64,000 nucleotides of DNA from Muriicola soli (GCF_004139715.1 NZ_CP035544.1:2545501-2609500), one strand, 5' to 3'; numbered from the stretch's first letter, positions 44,222 through 53,221 are shown. Translations and numbers: made by a program. Notes: generated by a model not told the origin, from the sequence alone.

Positions 44222-45539
44222 TCGGCAAGGTAATTTTTATCTGTATTAATCTTTTTTTGTCGAGGCTTTCCACAACAAACTGGTAATTGTTGAATGGAAT
44301 CATTTCACCTCTTTTGGGAAAGCTGCCCGCGATCTCCAGAACAAAACCTGCTATGGTCTCAGATTCTCCTTTTTGCCCTTCAAAATCAGTTTCATCTTCA
44401 ATCTTGGCAACCCGATAAAAGTCTTTCAGGGTCGTTTTTCCGTCGAAAACAAAATTATAGTCGTCCAATTTGGAGAAGATCAGATCCTCATCATCAAATT
44501 CATCACTGATATCTCCTACTATTTCTTCAATGATATCTTCTAGGGTCACGATCCCGGAGGTGCCTCCATATTCGTCGACTACTACCGCCAGGTGTATCTT
44601 TTTCTCCTGAAATTCCAGTAACAAATCGTCGAGTTTTTTGTTTTCAGGAACAAAGTAGGGTTCCCTGATCAGGGAGGTCCATGTAAATTGCTTCCGTTCA
44701 ATGTACGGCAGTAAGTCCTTTACGTAAAGCACGCCGATCACCTTATCAATATGGTCTGAAAACACGGGAATTCGGGAGTAGCCGTGTTTTTTAATTTCAT
44801 CTATTACTTCCGAAAACTTCATGTCTTCTCTCAGAGCAAAAATGTCGATTCGGGGTCGCATAACCTGCTTGGTATCCGTATTTCCAAATGACACGATTCC
44901 CTCGAGAATCTTCTGTTCTTCTTTGGTAGTGTCTCCTTCTGAGGTTAATTCGAGTGCCTGTGATAAATGGTCAACACTAAGGCTGGATTTTTGTTTCCCA
45001 AAACGATTGTAGAGATAGATGGTAGCCGATCTCATCGGGCTGCTCAGCGGAGTTAGCAAGAAATCTAAAACCCGCAAAGGGTAGGCCATTAGATGGGAAA
45101 ATTGTTGCCTGTTCCTATTGGCATAGATCTTTGGCAGGATCTCACCGAACATCAGAATTAAAAGGGTTGCGACTACAACTTCGAGAAGGAAGCGGATTGA
45201 AAGTACCCCCATGATCTGATAAGTGATAGAGGAAAACAGGGTATCACCAAGATCACTAAAGAGCAGTACGATGCCAATATTGATCGCGTTATTGGCGATG
45301 AGGATGGTCGCCAATAGCTTTTTAGGTCTTTCCAGAAGTTTTACGACAATTCCCCCCGGGGAGGTATTTTTTTCCTGTATTTCTTTTAATTCGGTTATCG
45401 AAAGGCTGAAGAATGCCACTTCCGCACCGGAAATCAAAGCCGAGCAGAACAGTAGAACAAACAGAAAGATGGTCTTAAATACAAAGAGGTTATCGTAAGC
45501 TGCAAAACCAAAAAGTACTTCAAAAGGATCCGGATCCAC
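44211..45539 (-). CDS. gldE: Gliding motility-associated protein GldE (CNNM/CorC-like)
   Basis: A 442-residue membrane protein with an N-terminal DUF21/CNNM transmembrane domain (about 20-180; GAEVAFFSLSITELKEIQEK, FGEILPKIYANRN), a pair of CBS domains (about 215-340; VMRPRIDIFALREDM, VVVDEYGGTSGIVTLEDIIEEIVGD-type sequence) and a C-terminal CorC/HlyC domain. The family includes magnesium and cobalt efflux-linked proteins. In flavobacteria GldE supports gliding, acting genetically with GldD. Confidence 0.92.
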   Translation of the reverse strand: MDPDPFEVLFGFAAYDNLFVFKTIFLFVLLFCSALISGAEVAFFSLSITELKEIQEKNTSPGGIVVKLLERPKKLLATILIANNAINIGIVLLFSDLGDTLFSSITYQIMGVLSIRFLLEVVVATLLILMFGEILPKIYANRNRQQFSHLMAYPLRVLDFLLTPLSSPMRSATIYLYNRFGKQKSSLSVDHLSQALELTSEGDTTKEEQKILEGIVSFGNTDTKQVMRPRIDIFALREDMKFSEVIDEIKKHGYSRIPVFSDHIDKVIGVLYVKDLLPYIERKQFTWTSLIREPYFVPENKKLDDLLLEFQEKKIHLAVVVDEYGGTSGIVTLEDIIEEIVGDISDEFDDEDLIFSKLDDYNFVFDGKTTLKDFYRVAKIEDETDFEGQKGESETIAGFVLEIAGSFPKRGEMIPFNNYQFVVESLDKKRLIQIKITLPNEK

Positions 45540-45562
45540 GCGTATTTCAGTTATTTATAAGA

Positions 45563-46033
45563 TCAAAAGGGCAAGTCGTCGTCCTGTTCGGAGGTCGCCA
45601 TGGTCCCGGTGGGTTCAGGTTTTTCTGCCTTGGGCGCTTTGGCGCTTGCTGCGGGATTTCCTGAAGGGGCCTGCTGCCCTCCGGACATGCTTTCTTGTTT
45701 GCTGGTAAGGAAAGTAAAGTCCTGAACATGAATCTCCGTAGTGTATTTAGTAACTCCGTCTTCCCCTTGCCATTGTCTGGTCTTTAATCTTCCTTCTACA
45801 TAGATTTTATCTCCTTTGTTCAGGTATTTCTCACAGATCTCTGCGGCCTTATTTCGAACAACAATATTGTGCCATTCAGTGGTAGTGACTTTCTCGCCGG
45901 TCTGCTTATTAGTATAGGATTCGTTCGTGGCAATTGGGAATCTTCCTATACAGTTTCCGCCTTCAAAATAATGAAGTTTAACCTCGTCCCCTAAATGCCC
46001 GATCAGCATTACTTTATTCAATGTTCCGCTCAT
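45563..46033 (-). CDS. ssb: Single-stranded DNA-binding protein
   Basis: A 156-residue protein with an OB fold in residues 1-108 (MSGTLNKVMLIGHLGDEVKLHYFEGG, TEWHNIVVRNKAAEICEKYLNKGDKIYVEG), a Gly/Pro/Ala-rich linker, and the acidic tip EQDDDLPF that docks repair and replication proteins. It lies between mutY and gldE, 14 bases after mutY. Confidence 0.96.
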   Translation of the reverse strand: MSGTLNKVMLIGHLGDEVKLHYFEGGNCIGRFPIATNESYTNKQTGEKVTTTEWHNIVVRNKAAEICEKYLNKGDKIYVEGRLKTRQWQGEDGVTKYTTEIHVQDFTFLTSKQESMSGGQQAPSGNPAASAKAPKAEKPEPTGTMATSEQDDDLPF

Positions 46034-46047
46034 GTCTCTTATTTAGG

Positions 46048-47091
46048 TCAAAAGTACGAATTTTTAAATGTATCTAGGAATTCTGAGACCAATACAGGGG
46101 TAGGATAATCTTCCACATTTTCCATGGGTATGCCTTCGTCGAATTGCTCTTCCATCTCCACTATTAAAAACCTTGTAACCAAATGTTGGTGGGACAATTT
46201 ATGAACTACCGGTTCTTCCTGCCAGAGCACAATGTCTTTGGGGTTTTTATTCTCCTGCGCAAGGGATGCATAGACTTCATCAGGTTCGAGTAATCTATCA
46301 GTTTCAATCATTGGAAATTCGTACAGGTGCTGCCAAATTCCTTTACCCAAACGTTTGTTGAGGAGGGTATTTCCCTTGTTATCCAAAAAAACGAGATAAT
46401 TAAAATGTCGGATCTTCACCTTCCCTTTTTTGAGCTTCACCGGGAGTTTTGATACTCTGTTTTCTTCGAAGGCAATACATCCAGTATTTAAAGGACAGCC
46501 AGGGCAATCAGGGCTTTTTGGCTTGCATTGAAGAGCCCCAAATTCCATGATGGCCTGGTTGTAATCTGCAATCCGGGATTCATCCTTGACTTCTGTAGCC
46601 AATTTTTTAAAATATTTTATTCCATCAGTACTATTGATGGGCAGGTCGATTCCAAAATTACGGGCTAACACTCGGTAAACATTCCCGTCTACAACTGCTG
46701 TTGGTTCTCCGAAGCATATGGAAGCTATTGCACTGGCGGTATAATCTCCTATCCCCTTGAGTTTGATGATCTCGTCATAGGATTGCGGAAACTTGCCTTT
46801 ATAGTCCCGGACAATGGTTTTAGCCGCTGCATGCATATTGCGAGCCCTCGAATAGTATCCCAGACCCTGCCAAAGGCGTAAGATTTCCTGTTCATCAGCT
46901 TCAGCTAATTCAAAAACACTCGGATAGTGAGAAATAAATTTTTTGTAATAGGGTAATCCTTGTGCTATCCGGGTTTGTTGCAGGATGATCTCAGATAGCC
47001 ATATGCTGTAAGGGTCCTTGGTTTCTCTCCAGGGAAGTTCTCTCTTATTTTTTGAATACCAGTCGAGAAGGGTTTTAGAAAAATTGCTCAT
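46048..47091 (-). CDS. mutY: A/G-specific adenine glycosylase MutY
   Basis: A 347-residue repair enzyme removing adenine opposite 8-oxoguanine. The helix-hairpin-helix and catalytic region reads LKGIGDYTASAIASICFGEP then AVVDGNVYRVLAR, with the active Asp. The 4Fe-4S loop C-x6-C-x2-C-x5-C is present at about 197-213 (CKPKSPDCPGCPLNTGC). A C-terminal NUDIX-like domain (about 228-345) recognises the damaged base. It heads the mutY-ssb-gldE-gldD unit. Confidence 0.96.
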   Translation of the reverse strand: MSNFSKTLLDWYSKNKRELPWRETKDPYSIWLSEIILQQTRIAQGLPYYKKFISHYPSVFELAEADEQEILRLWQGLGYYSRARNMHAAAKTIVRDYKGKFPQSYDEIIKLKGIGDYTASAIASICFGEPTAVVDGNVYRVLARNFGIDLPINSTDGIKYFKKLATEVKDESRIADYNQAIMEFGALQCKPKSPDCPGCPLNTGCIAFEENRVSKLPVKLKKGKVKIRHFNYLVFLDNKGNTLLNKRLGKGIWQHLYEFPMIETDRLLEPDEVYASLAQENKNPKDIVLWQEEPVVHKLSHQHLVTRFLIVEMEEQFDEGIPMENVEDYPTPVLVSEFLDTFKNSYF

Positions 47092-47167
47092 ACAGAAAAA
47101 GTGACCGAAAGTACGCTTTTAAAGACTTAAAATTAGTTGATTAGGATAAAAGAATGAATAATATTTA

Positions 47168-47175
47168 TATATTTG
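47168..47175 (+). promoter_or_regulatory. -7 element (TATATTTG) of the HU gene
   Basis: A perfect TAnnTTTG match 36 bases before the HU ATG. No TTG lies at the usual -33 distance, as often for strong Bacteroidetes promoters with weak -33 boxes. Confidence 0.5.
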
Positions 47176-47211
47176 CAAGCCTGAAAAATAACAGTTTAAG
47201 TAAACATAAAC

Positions 47212-47502
47212 ATGACGAAAGCAGATATCGTATCTAAGATCTCAGAGAAACTGGGAATTGAAAAAGGTGATGTGCAAGCCACGGTTGAAACCTTTATGGA
47301 GGAAGTAAAATCATCTCTTGAAAACGGAGACAATGTGTACCTGAGAGGTTTTGGCAGTTTTATTATCAAAACACGTGCAGAAAAGACAGGCAGGAATATT
47401 TCTAAGAATACAACAATCAAAATACCTGCTCACAACATTCCGGCATTCAAACCCGCCAAGGTTTTTGTTGAAGGAGTAAAGAGTAACGTTGAAGTAAAAT
47501 AA
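47212..47502 (+). CDS. HU/IHF family DNA-binding protein
   Basis: A 96-residue nucleoid protein with the HU fold: MTKADIVSKISEKLGIEKGDVQATVETF for the helical body, VYLRGFGSFIIKTRAEKTGRNISKNT for the saddle and DNA-binding arm, and HNIPAFKPAKVF at the end. It bends and packs DNA. The 29-residue basic gene follows 24 bases later, before a terminator, so the two form one unit. Confidence 0.95.
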   Translation: MTKADIVSKISEKLGIEKGDVQATVETFMEEVKSSLENGDNVYLRGFGSFIIKTRAEKTGRNISKNTTIKIPAHNIPAFKPAKVFVEGVKSNVEVK

Positions 47503-47526
47503 TAACCGAAATAAAAGCAGAGTTTT

Positions 47527-47616
47527 ATGCCGAGTGGTAAAAAAAGAAAAAGACATAAGGTGGCTACTCACAAGCGAAAAAAACGCAGAAGAGCCAACCG
47601 CCACAAGAAGAAGTAG
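47527..47616 (+). CDS. 29-residue highly basic protein, candidate ribosomal component
   Basis: ATG 47527 to TAG 47614 encodes 29 residues starting MPSGKKRKRHKVATHKRKK and ending RRRANRHKKK in style, with about 18 Lys or Arg. The composition is that of a small ribosome-bound protein. It is closely spaced between HU and the RNase G gene, as I recall for other Bacteroidetes. Its terminator overlaps the stop codon. It differs in sequence from the known THX protein, so I leave it unnamed. A Bacteroidetes-specific ribosomal protein is the best guess. Confidence 0.7.
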   Translation: MPSGKKRKRHKVATHKRKKRRRANRHKKK

Positions 47617-47634
47617 TTGCAATAACTACTTTTT
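47611..47634 (+). terminator. Intrinsic terminator of the HU and basic-protein unit
   Basis: An 8-bp stem (AAGTAGTT with AACTACTT, loop GCAAT) begins inside the last codon and stop of the 29-residue gene and is followed by a T-rich tract. Confidence 0.75.
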
Positions 47635-47717
47635 CATTTTAATACGTTCATTGACATAGAAATTCTCAAAAGGATTTCGACGGGTTAACACAACCTGTAA
47701 CAACTAATGTTTAATCC

Positions 47718-47736
47718 ATCCCGCAAAATGTGGGAT
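47718..47736 (+). promoter_or_regulatory. Hairpin in the RNase G 5' leader
   Basis: ATCCCGC pairs with GTGGGAT (one G-T pair) around an AAAAT loop, ending 14 bases before the preferred GTG start. It has no T-tract. It could serve as an RNase target or cover the ribosome site, which would allow self-control. Confidence 0.35.
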
Positions 47737-47750
47737 ATAAATTGATTCAG

Positions 47751-49298
47751 GTGAATAGAGAATTAATCGTAAGATCCAATTCTGTTGCCGTCGATTTTGC
47801 CTTATTAAAAGATGGAAAACTCATTGAACTTCACAAAGACGAAAACGATCATAATTTTAATGTCGGGGATATCCTCCTCGCTAAGATCAGGAAACCTGTA
47901 ACGGGTCTGAATGCCGCTTTTGTAAACGTGGGTTATGAAAAAGATGCATTCTTGCATTATCATGACCTGGGACCGCAGCTGGCATCGATGTTGAAGTTTG
48001 TAAAGAAAGTGAGTACCGGGAAACTCAAAGATTATTCCCTCAAGAATTTTCCATTCGAAAAAGATATTGATAAGCACGGAACCATAAATCACGTGGTGAA
48101 AGCAAATCAATCTCTGTTGGTTCAGATCGTTAAAGAACCCATATCCACCAAAGGACCCCGAATTAGTTCCGAGCTATCCATAGCCGGACGTTATTTGGTT
48201 ATGGTCCCATTCTCCGACCGAGTTTCGGTTTCTCAAAAAATAGAGAGTAACGAGGAGAAAGACAGGCTAAAAAGACTGGTTAAAAGTATTAAGCCCAAAG
48301 GATTTGGCGTTATTATCAGAACCGTTGCAGAAGGCAAAAAAGTCGCAGAACTAGACAAAGATCTTCAAAATTTGCTGGCCAAGTGGACAGCAATGTGTAA
48401 GAAATTGTATAAAGCACGCACCCCATCTAAGGTCCTGGTAGAGGTTAACAGAGCCTCTTCTATTTTAAGGGACGTTTTCAATGACACCTTTACCGGTATT
48501 CATGTAGATGATGAAACGCTTTTTACCCAACTTAAGGATTATGTGCATGAGATTGCACCCGATAAAGAATCCATAGTAAAGTTGTACAGTTCATCGGTTC
48601 CGATATTTGAAAAATTCGGGATTGAGAGACAAATAAAAACCTCTTTCGGGCGCACAGCGTCTATGAGCAAAGGTGCCTATTTGGTTATTGAGCACACTGA
48701 GGCCCTGCACGTTATTGATGTCAATAGCGGTAACAGGTCCAATAAAGCCAACAATCAGGAAGATACTGCGCTAGAGGTGAACATGCTTGCGGCTACAGAA
48801 ATAGCCCGGCAATTACGCCTGCGGGATATGGGAGGTATAATCGTTGTCGATTTTATTGACATGATTAAGCCTGCTCATAGAAAAAAACTGTTCGATCATC
48901 TTAGAAATGAGATGAAAGACGACCGCGCTAAGCATAAAATCCTGCCCCCCAGTAAATTTGGCCTCGTACAGATTACGAGACAAAGGGTAAGGCCGGAAGT
49001 AAATATAAAGACCACTGAGATAAACCCCAGTGGTAGTAGTCAGGAAGTAGAAGCTCCCATTGTGTTGATTGAAAAAATCAACGTCGACCTGGAACACCTC
49101 TTAAAAAATACCCCAAAAGACAAAGGAATCGTGCTCAATACACATCCTTTTATTGCGGCGTATTTAACAAAGGGTTTTCCCTCAATAAGGTCCAAATGGT
49201 TTTTGGAACACAGAAAATGGATCAAAATCCAGCCAAGGGACGCATACACCTATCTCGAGTACCATTTTAAAGATAAAGATGGGAAAGACATCATATAA
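47751..49298 (+). CDS. rng: Ribonuclease G/E family endoribonuclease
   Basis: A 515-residue enzyme from GTG 47751 (MNRELIVRSNSVAVDFALLKDGKLIELHK in the translated form), which matches the usual start of Bacteroidetes RNase G; an upstream GTG at 47730 lies in a hairpin. An S1-like RNA-binding domain is at about 30-130 (VGDILLAKIRKPVTGLNAAFVNVG, KDAFLHYHDL), and the catalytic region contains LHVIDVNSGNRSNK and GGIIVVDFIDM with the metal-binding Asp residues. It processes rRNA and degrades mRNA. Confidence 0.95.
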   Translation: MNRELIVRSNSVAVDFALLKDGKLIELHKDENDHNFNVGDILLAKIRKPVTGLNAAFVNVGYEKDAFLHYHDLGPQLASMLKFVKKVSTGKLKDYSLKNFPFEKDIDKHGTINHVVKANQSLLVQIVKEPISTKGPRISSELSIAGRYLVMVPFSDRVSVSQKIESNEEKDRLKRLVKSIKPKGFGVIIRTVAEGKKVAELDKDLQNLLAKWTAMCKKLYKARTPSKVLVEVNRASSILRDVFNDTFTGIHVDDETLFTQLKDYVHEIAPDKESIVKLYSSSVPIFEKFGIERQIKTSFGRTASMSKGAYLVIEHTEALHVIDVNSGNRSNKANNQEDTALEVNMLAATEIARQLRLRDMGGIIVVDFIDMIKPAHRKKLFDHLRNEMKDDRAKHKILPPSKFGLVQITRQRVRPEVNIKTTEINPSGSSQEVEAPIVLIEKINVDLEHLLKNTPKDKGIVLNTHPFIAAYLTKGFPSIRSKWFLEHRKWIKIQPRDAYTYLEYHFKDKDGKDII

Positions 49299-49300
49299 AG

Positions 49301-49329
49301 AAGCGGCTTCAGCAGAAGCCGCTTTTTTT
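49301..49329 (+). terminator. Intrinsic terminator of rng
   Basis: A 10-bp perfect stem (AAGCGGCTTC with GAAGCCGCTT, loop AGCA) is followed by a T7 run, immediately after the rng stop. Confidence 0.92.
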
Positions 49330-49335
49330 GTTTTA

Positions 49336-49343
49336 GTACCTTT
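49336..49343 (+). promoter_or_regulatory. -7 element (TACCTTTG) close to the recX start
   Basis: It matches TAnnTTTG and ends 5 bases before the recX ATG, directly after the rng terminator. A transcript from it would be leaderless. Because a strong terminator precedes recX, a promoter is required here. Confidence 0.5.
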
Positions 49344-49348
49344 GGTTT

Positions 49349-49828
49349 ATGCTGAAAAGAAAGGCCTATACCCTCACTGAAGCCACTCGTAAAATTGAAC
49401 ACTATTGTGCCTACCAGGAGAGGTGCCATCAGGAGGTAGTGCAAAAACTCAGGGAAATGCACATGATCCCTGAAGCCATTGACCAGATCATGGGTCACCT
49501 TATTTCAGAGAATTACCTCAATGAAGAACGCTTTGCCAGATCCTTTGCCAGAGGCAAATTCAGGATCAAAAGCTGGGGGCGTAATCGCATCAGCCTCGAA
49601 TTAAAAAAAAGAAATATCTCACCTACAATTATTAACATTGCTCTGAGGGAATTGGAAGAACCTGCGTATTCTGATACTTTAGAAAGCCTGGCAAAAAAGA
49701 GATTTAAGCAATTGAAAGGCCTCAATCCCTGGCAACAGAAAAAGAAACTAGGAGATTATTTATTATACAGGGGGTGGGAGAGTGATCTGGTCTACGAGCA
49801 GATCAACCGACTCGTAAATAAAAAATAA
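49349..49828 (+). CDS. recX: Regulatory protein RecX
   Basis: A 159-residue all-helical protein of the RecX family, which binds RecA filaments and limits their activity. Characteristic stretches are ALTEATRKIEHYCAYQERCHQEV-type repeats, LISENYLNEERFARSFARGKFRIKSWG and RISLELKKRNIS. It lies alone between the rng terminator and the convergent cupin gene. Confidence 0.92.
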   Translation: MLKRKAYTLTEATRKIEHYCAYQERCHQEVVQKLREMHMIPEAIDQIMGHLISENYLNEERFARSFARGKFRIKSWGRNRISLELKKRNISPTIINIALRELEEPAYSDTLESLAKKRFKQLKGLNPWQQKKKLGDYLLYRGWESDLVYEQINRLVNKK

Positions 49829-49836
49829 TCCCAATC

Positions 49837-50706
49837 TCAACTCATTTGTTCTTTGAGGTGTTTTTCCGTGCGCTCAATCGCCTTTTTATTTTTCCAGTCG
49901 ATCCATTTTTTCCCCTTCCATCTTCGCATACCATTATCAAAGTACCTCATAAATAGTACATTGTAAAAAGCCTTACTGAGGTGCAGTGGATTCCTGGCTA
50001 CCGACCTTAAACTCATTGAAAAACCGGGCGTGATGTACTTCATATAATGCCAATATCCTTCAGGCATATAAAGGACGTCGCCGTGATTTAAACTGGTTTT
50101 ATATCCGGAGGCGTGTTTGAGGGCAGGCCATTTATCAAAATCCGGATTTGAAAAATCGATCGACTCGTGGGTGATGAGGGAATGGGGAATCTTGTATAAA
50201 AACTTACTCTCACTCTGGGGAAAGAGGATACATTCCTTTTTCCCGGCAAAATGAAAATGGAATATGTTGGCCAGGTCTATGTCGTAATGCATAAAAGTGT
50301 AAGAGTCCCTGCCTCCAAAAAATAACATAGGCAGACCTTTCATCAATGGAATGCCAAAATCCGGAAATTTAAAATCCCTCTGCAGCTCAGGAACTTCTTT
50401 CATTACGTTCCAGAGGAAGATGCGGTACTTGGTTGGTTCTTTGAGAAGAAGATCAATGTAGTCTTTCATCTTCATCCTAGCATGAGGTTCGTTAAAACCT
50501 TCCTTGTAGTCTACTGGTCTGTCATCATAGAGAGGAACTGTTTTATCCCCTGCCACTTTACGGATATACTCAAAATCCCATTTTGTATATGCAGGCCAGT
50601 CGTGAATATAGTTTTCGATAACGACAGGTTTTTGAGGACGCAAATAGTCCTTTAAAAACTGATCTTTGGTTATTGATCCAACCCTGGGTATCTCTGTTAA
50701 TTTCAA
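49837..50706 (-). CDS. Cupin-like (JmjC/FIH-type) dioxygenase-like protein
   Basis: A 289-residue Cupin_8 protein. KPVVIENYIHDWPAYTKW opens the fold. The iron-binding HxD is in FMHYDIDLANIFHFHFAGKK (about 141-160), and the distal His is in GDVLYMPEGYWHYMKY (about 213-228). Such proteins are Fe(II) and 2-oxoglutarate-dependent hydroxylases acting on proteins or tRNA. It follows bioB on the same strand after a hairpin, so it may be only loosely tied to biotin synthesis. The substrate is unknown. Confidence 0.85.
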   Translation of the reverse strand: MKLTEIPRVGSITKDQFLKDYLRPQKPVVIENYIHDWPAYTKWDFEYIRKVAGDKTVPLYDDRPVDYKEGFNEPHARMKMKDYIDLLLKEPTKYRIFLWNVMKEVPELQRDFKFPDFGIPLMKGLPMLFFGGRDSYTFMHYDIDLANIFHFHFAGKKECILFPQSESKFLYKIPHSLITHESIDFSNPDFDKWPALKHASGYKTSLNHGDVLYMPEGYWHYMKYITPGFSMSLRSVARNPLHLSKAFYNVLFMRYFDNGMRRWKGKKWIDWKNKKAIERTEKHLKEQMS

Positions 50707-50740
50707 TACGAGCCTGATTATTCAATAAGATAAAGTTAAT

Positions 50741-50763
50741 AAACCGATTTTATTTATCGGTTT
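50741..50763 (-). terminator. Probable terminator of bioB
   Basis: An 8-bp stem (AAACCGAT with ATCGGTTT, 7-base loop) lies 30 bases past the bioB stop. The T-tract on the minus strand is weak (TTTATT), so partial read-through into the cupin gene is possible. Confidence 0.55.
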
Positions 50764-50792
50764 TGTCGCAATGCAGGCAAGAACCAAACTTA

Positions 50793-51887
50793 TTACGACT
50801 GAGATTTGGCTTTGAGTTTAGCCATCTCGTTTCGCTCGATCTGGTGGCCGGGTCTTGTCCATTTTGGTTTTTCTCCTTTGGCTTCATACTGGGATTCGGC
50901 TTGTTCCACCGTTTTAGGTTGCGGCAATTTCTCAAAGGCATGCTGGGGTTTTAATCCCAATAAACGGAACATCTCCATATCCTCATTGACATCAGGATTG
51001 GGTGTTGTGAGCAGTTTGTCTCCCGCAAAAATGGAGTTTGCTCCGGCAAAGAAACACATGGCCTGTCCTTCCTTACTCATTTCCGTTCTGCCTGCAGAAA
51101 GCCTTACCTGGGTCTTAGGCATAACGATACGCGCAGTTGCCACCATCCTTATCATATCCCAAATAGGAACAGGTTCCATCTCCTCCATAGGGGTTCCTTC
51201 CACAGCGACCAAGGCATTGATAGGAACCGATTCGGGCTGCGGGTCTAAAGTTGCCAGTGCCACCAACATGCCGGCTCTGTCTTCCAGTTTTTCTCCCATT
51301 CCGATGATTCCACCACTGCATACCGTAACATTACTCTTCCTGACGTTCTCAATAGTATCAAGCCTATCCTGAAATGCTCTGGTAGAGATAACATCCTTGT
51401 AATAATCTTCTGAAGTATCGAGATTGTGGTTATACGCATACAAACCGGCCTCAGCTAATCGTTTTGCCTGGTTTTCAGTGATCATTCCCAGGGTACAACA
51501 CACTTCCATATCGAGTTTGTTAATGGTGCGAACCATTTCCAATACCTGCTCAAACTCAGGCCCGTCTTTTACATTCCTCCATGCAGCTCCCATACAAACT
51601 CTTGAGCTCCCTGAAGCTTTAGCCCGCTTGGCCTGGGCCTTTACCTGAGACACACTCATCAAGTCGTTCCCTTCTATATCGGTGTGGTATCGCGCTGCCT
51701 GAGGGCAATAACCACAATCTTCGGGACAACCCCCGGTTTTTATAGAGAGTAAAGTTGAGACCTGAACTTTATTGGGGTCGTGGTATTCCCGATGAACACT
51801 AGCTGCCCTGTAGAGCAATTCCATCAAAGGTGTATTGTGAATATCGAGAATCTCTTCTTTGGTCCAATTGTGCTTTATCTCTTTCAT
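50793..51887 (-). CDS. bioB: Biotin synthase
   Basis: A 364-residue radical-SAM enzyme inserting sulfur into dethiobiotin. The 4Fe-4S motif is CPEDCGYC (about 54-61). The 2Fe-2S ligands are present in RVCMGAAW, VCCTLG and VCSGG, with the Arg in VRLSAGR. The C-terminal tail after about residue 325 is charged and longer than in E. coli BioB. It is transcribed after the ketoacyl synthase gene, 76 bases apart. Confidence 0.97.
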   Translation of the reverse strand: MKEIKHNWTKEEILDIHNTPLMELLYRAASVHREYHDPNKVQVSTLLSIKTGGCPEDCGYCPQAARYHTDIEGNDLMSVSQVKAQAKRAKASGSSRVCMGAAWRNVKDGPEFEQVLEMVRTINKLDMEVCCTLGMITENQAKRLAEAGLYAYNHNLDTSEDYYKDVISTRAFQDRLDTIENVRKSNVTVCSGGIIGMGEKLEDRAGMLVALATLDPQPESVPINALVAVEGTPMEEMEPVPIWDMIRMVATARIVMPKTQVRLSAGRTEMSKEGQAMCFFAGANSIFAGDKLLTTPNPDVNEDMEMFRLLGLKPQHAFEKLPQPKTVEQAESQYEAKGEKPKWTRPGHQIERNEMAKLKAKSQS

Positions 51888-51963
51888 CAGATCATTTTAT
51901 GTCGTTCTCAAAAATAGATAATCCTGAGAAATTCCTGTGCTATTCCCCAATTATTTCATTTGT

Positions 51964-53135
51964 TTAAAGCCGAGGGTGCCTTAACAAAATACTGACGGCA
52001 TTTCCTCCAAAGCCAACTGCGTTCACAAGAATCCTTTCGAGTTTTCTCGCCTGCGGCACTTCTCCCGAATACGGAAGGGGAATGAATACCTGATGCCGTA
52101 ACATCAGGGCAGCCATTTCCATACTCAACATGCCTGAAGCCCCAAAAGTATGCCCTGTTTGCCATTTATTGGAAGTGAGAAGGGGTATGGTATCGCCAAA
52201 CAGGCTTTCAACAGCCCTGTATTCTGACAGATCTCCCTGCAGCGTTCCCGGGGCGTGCATCACAATGACGTCCACATCAGAAACTGAAAGATCCCCAAGG
52301 GCCATCCTCATTGATTTCTGAAAACAATCTGCATTGGCAGAAATGGAGACAGAATGTTCCAGGATTTCAGTGGCATACCCAACTCCTTCTATAATCGCAA
52401 GACTTTCGGGAAAAACACCTAGCTGAAGGCAAGCAGCTGCCGCACCTTCACCTAAAACCATACTATTACTCGTTTTCTCCAGATCCAATGCTCTGCATGG
52501 ATAAGGGCCTGAACCCTCAGAATAGATCTTAAGGGCCTTCATCTGTGCAAGGGTAAAAGGGGTAAGCGGTGCCTCGCTTCCCCCACCAGAAATCGATCTG
52601 CCATACCACTTTGCAACCATGCAACTCCGTTAAGAACGGCGTGCAATGCCGTAGAACATGTGATAGAATGTGATATATCCGGTCCTGTACTACCCAGGTC
52701 ATGCGCAATCCATGAAGAAATATTTCCCAGTGTTGTCAAAGGTGAGGTGGTAGGCGATGTCTTCCCTGATGTTACAAATTCCTTATGTCTTGTTTCAAAT
52801 ATACCTGTAGCTCCCCTGGAAGAACCCATATTTATTCCAATGGCTTTCTCTTCTCCCCAGGAAGCAGCCTGCACCGCCTTCCTGCAAACATACATGGCAA
52901 ATAATACAGTATCGTCCAGACGATTATACCGGGATTCCGAATCCCTTAATTCCTCTATTGATTTCGTGTAGTTTTCGGACAGTGGTGCCACAAAGGTGTC
53001 CGAACCATTAAACGATCGTTTTTTCAGGCTGTGTTGCTGTGAATTGTAAGTTGACCATACTTCACCTTCCCCACTTCCAAGGGCAGATAGAGATTGAATG
53101 GCAAGCAAAGAAATTGGGGTGTTTAATGAATTCAT
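51964..53135 (-). CDS. Beta-ketoacyl synthase in the biotin locus (one frameshift)
   Basis: Two frames meet at the C5/G5 run 52580-52584: the first gives ADRFLVG and the second continues GSEAPLTPFTLAQMKAL. One extra G on the coding strand yields a 390-residue synthase. The triad of a condensing enzyme is intact: Cys in SITCSTALHAVLNG (about 170), His in VMHAPGTLQGDLSE (about 285) and His in KWQTGHTFGASG (about 320). It lies between bioA and bioB on the same strand. No bioC, bioH or bioW is seen here, so it may help build the pimeloyl chain. The break is probably a sequencing error. Confidence 0.85.
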
Positions 53136-53221
53136 TAGGGTGGCTAAAATAAGATACTTATCTCTTCTGTCTTTATAAATGCCTGAATTTCTCCTTCTTG
53201 AGATTCTTTTGATTTACCGAT

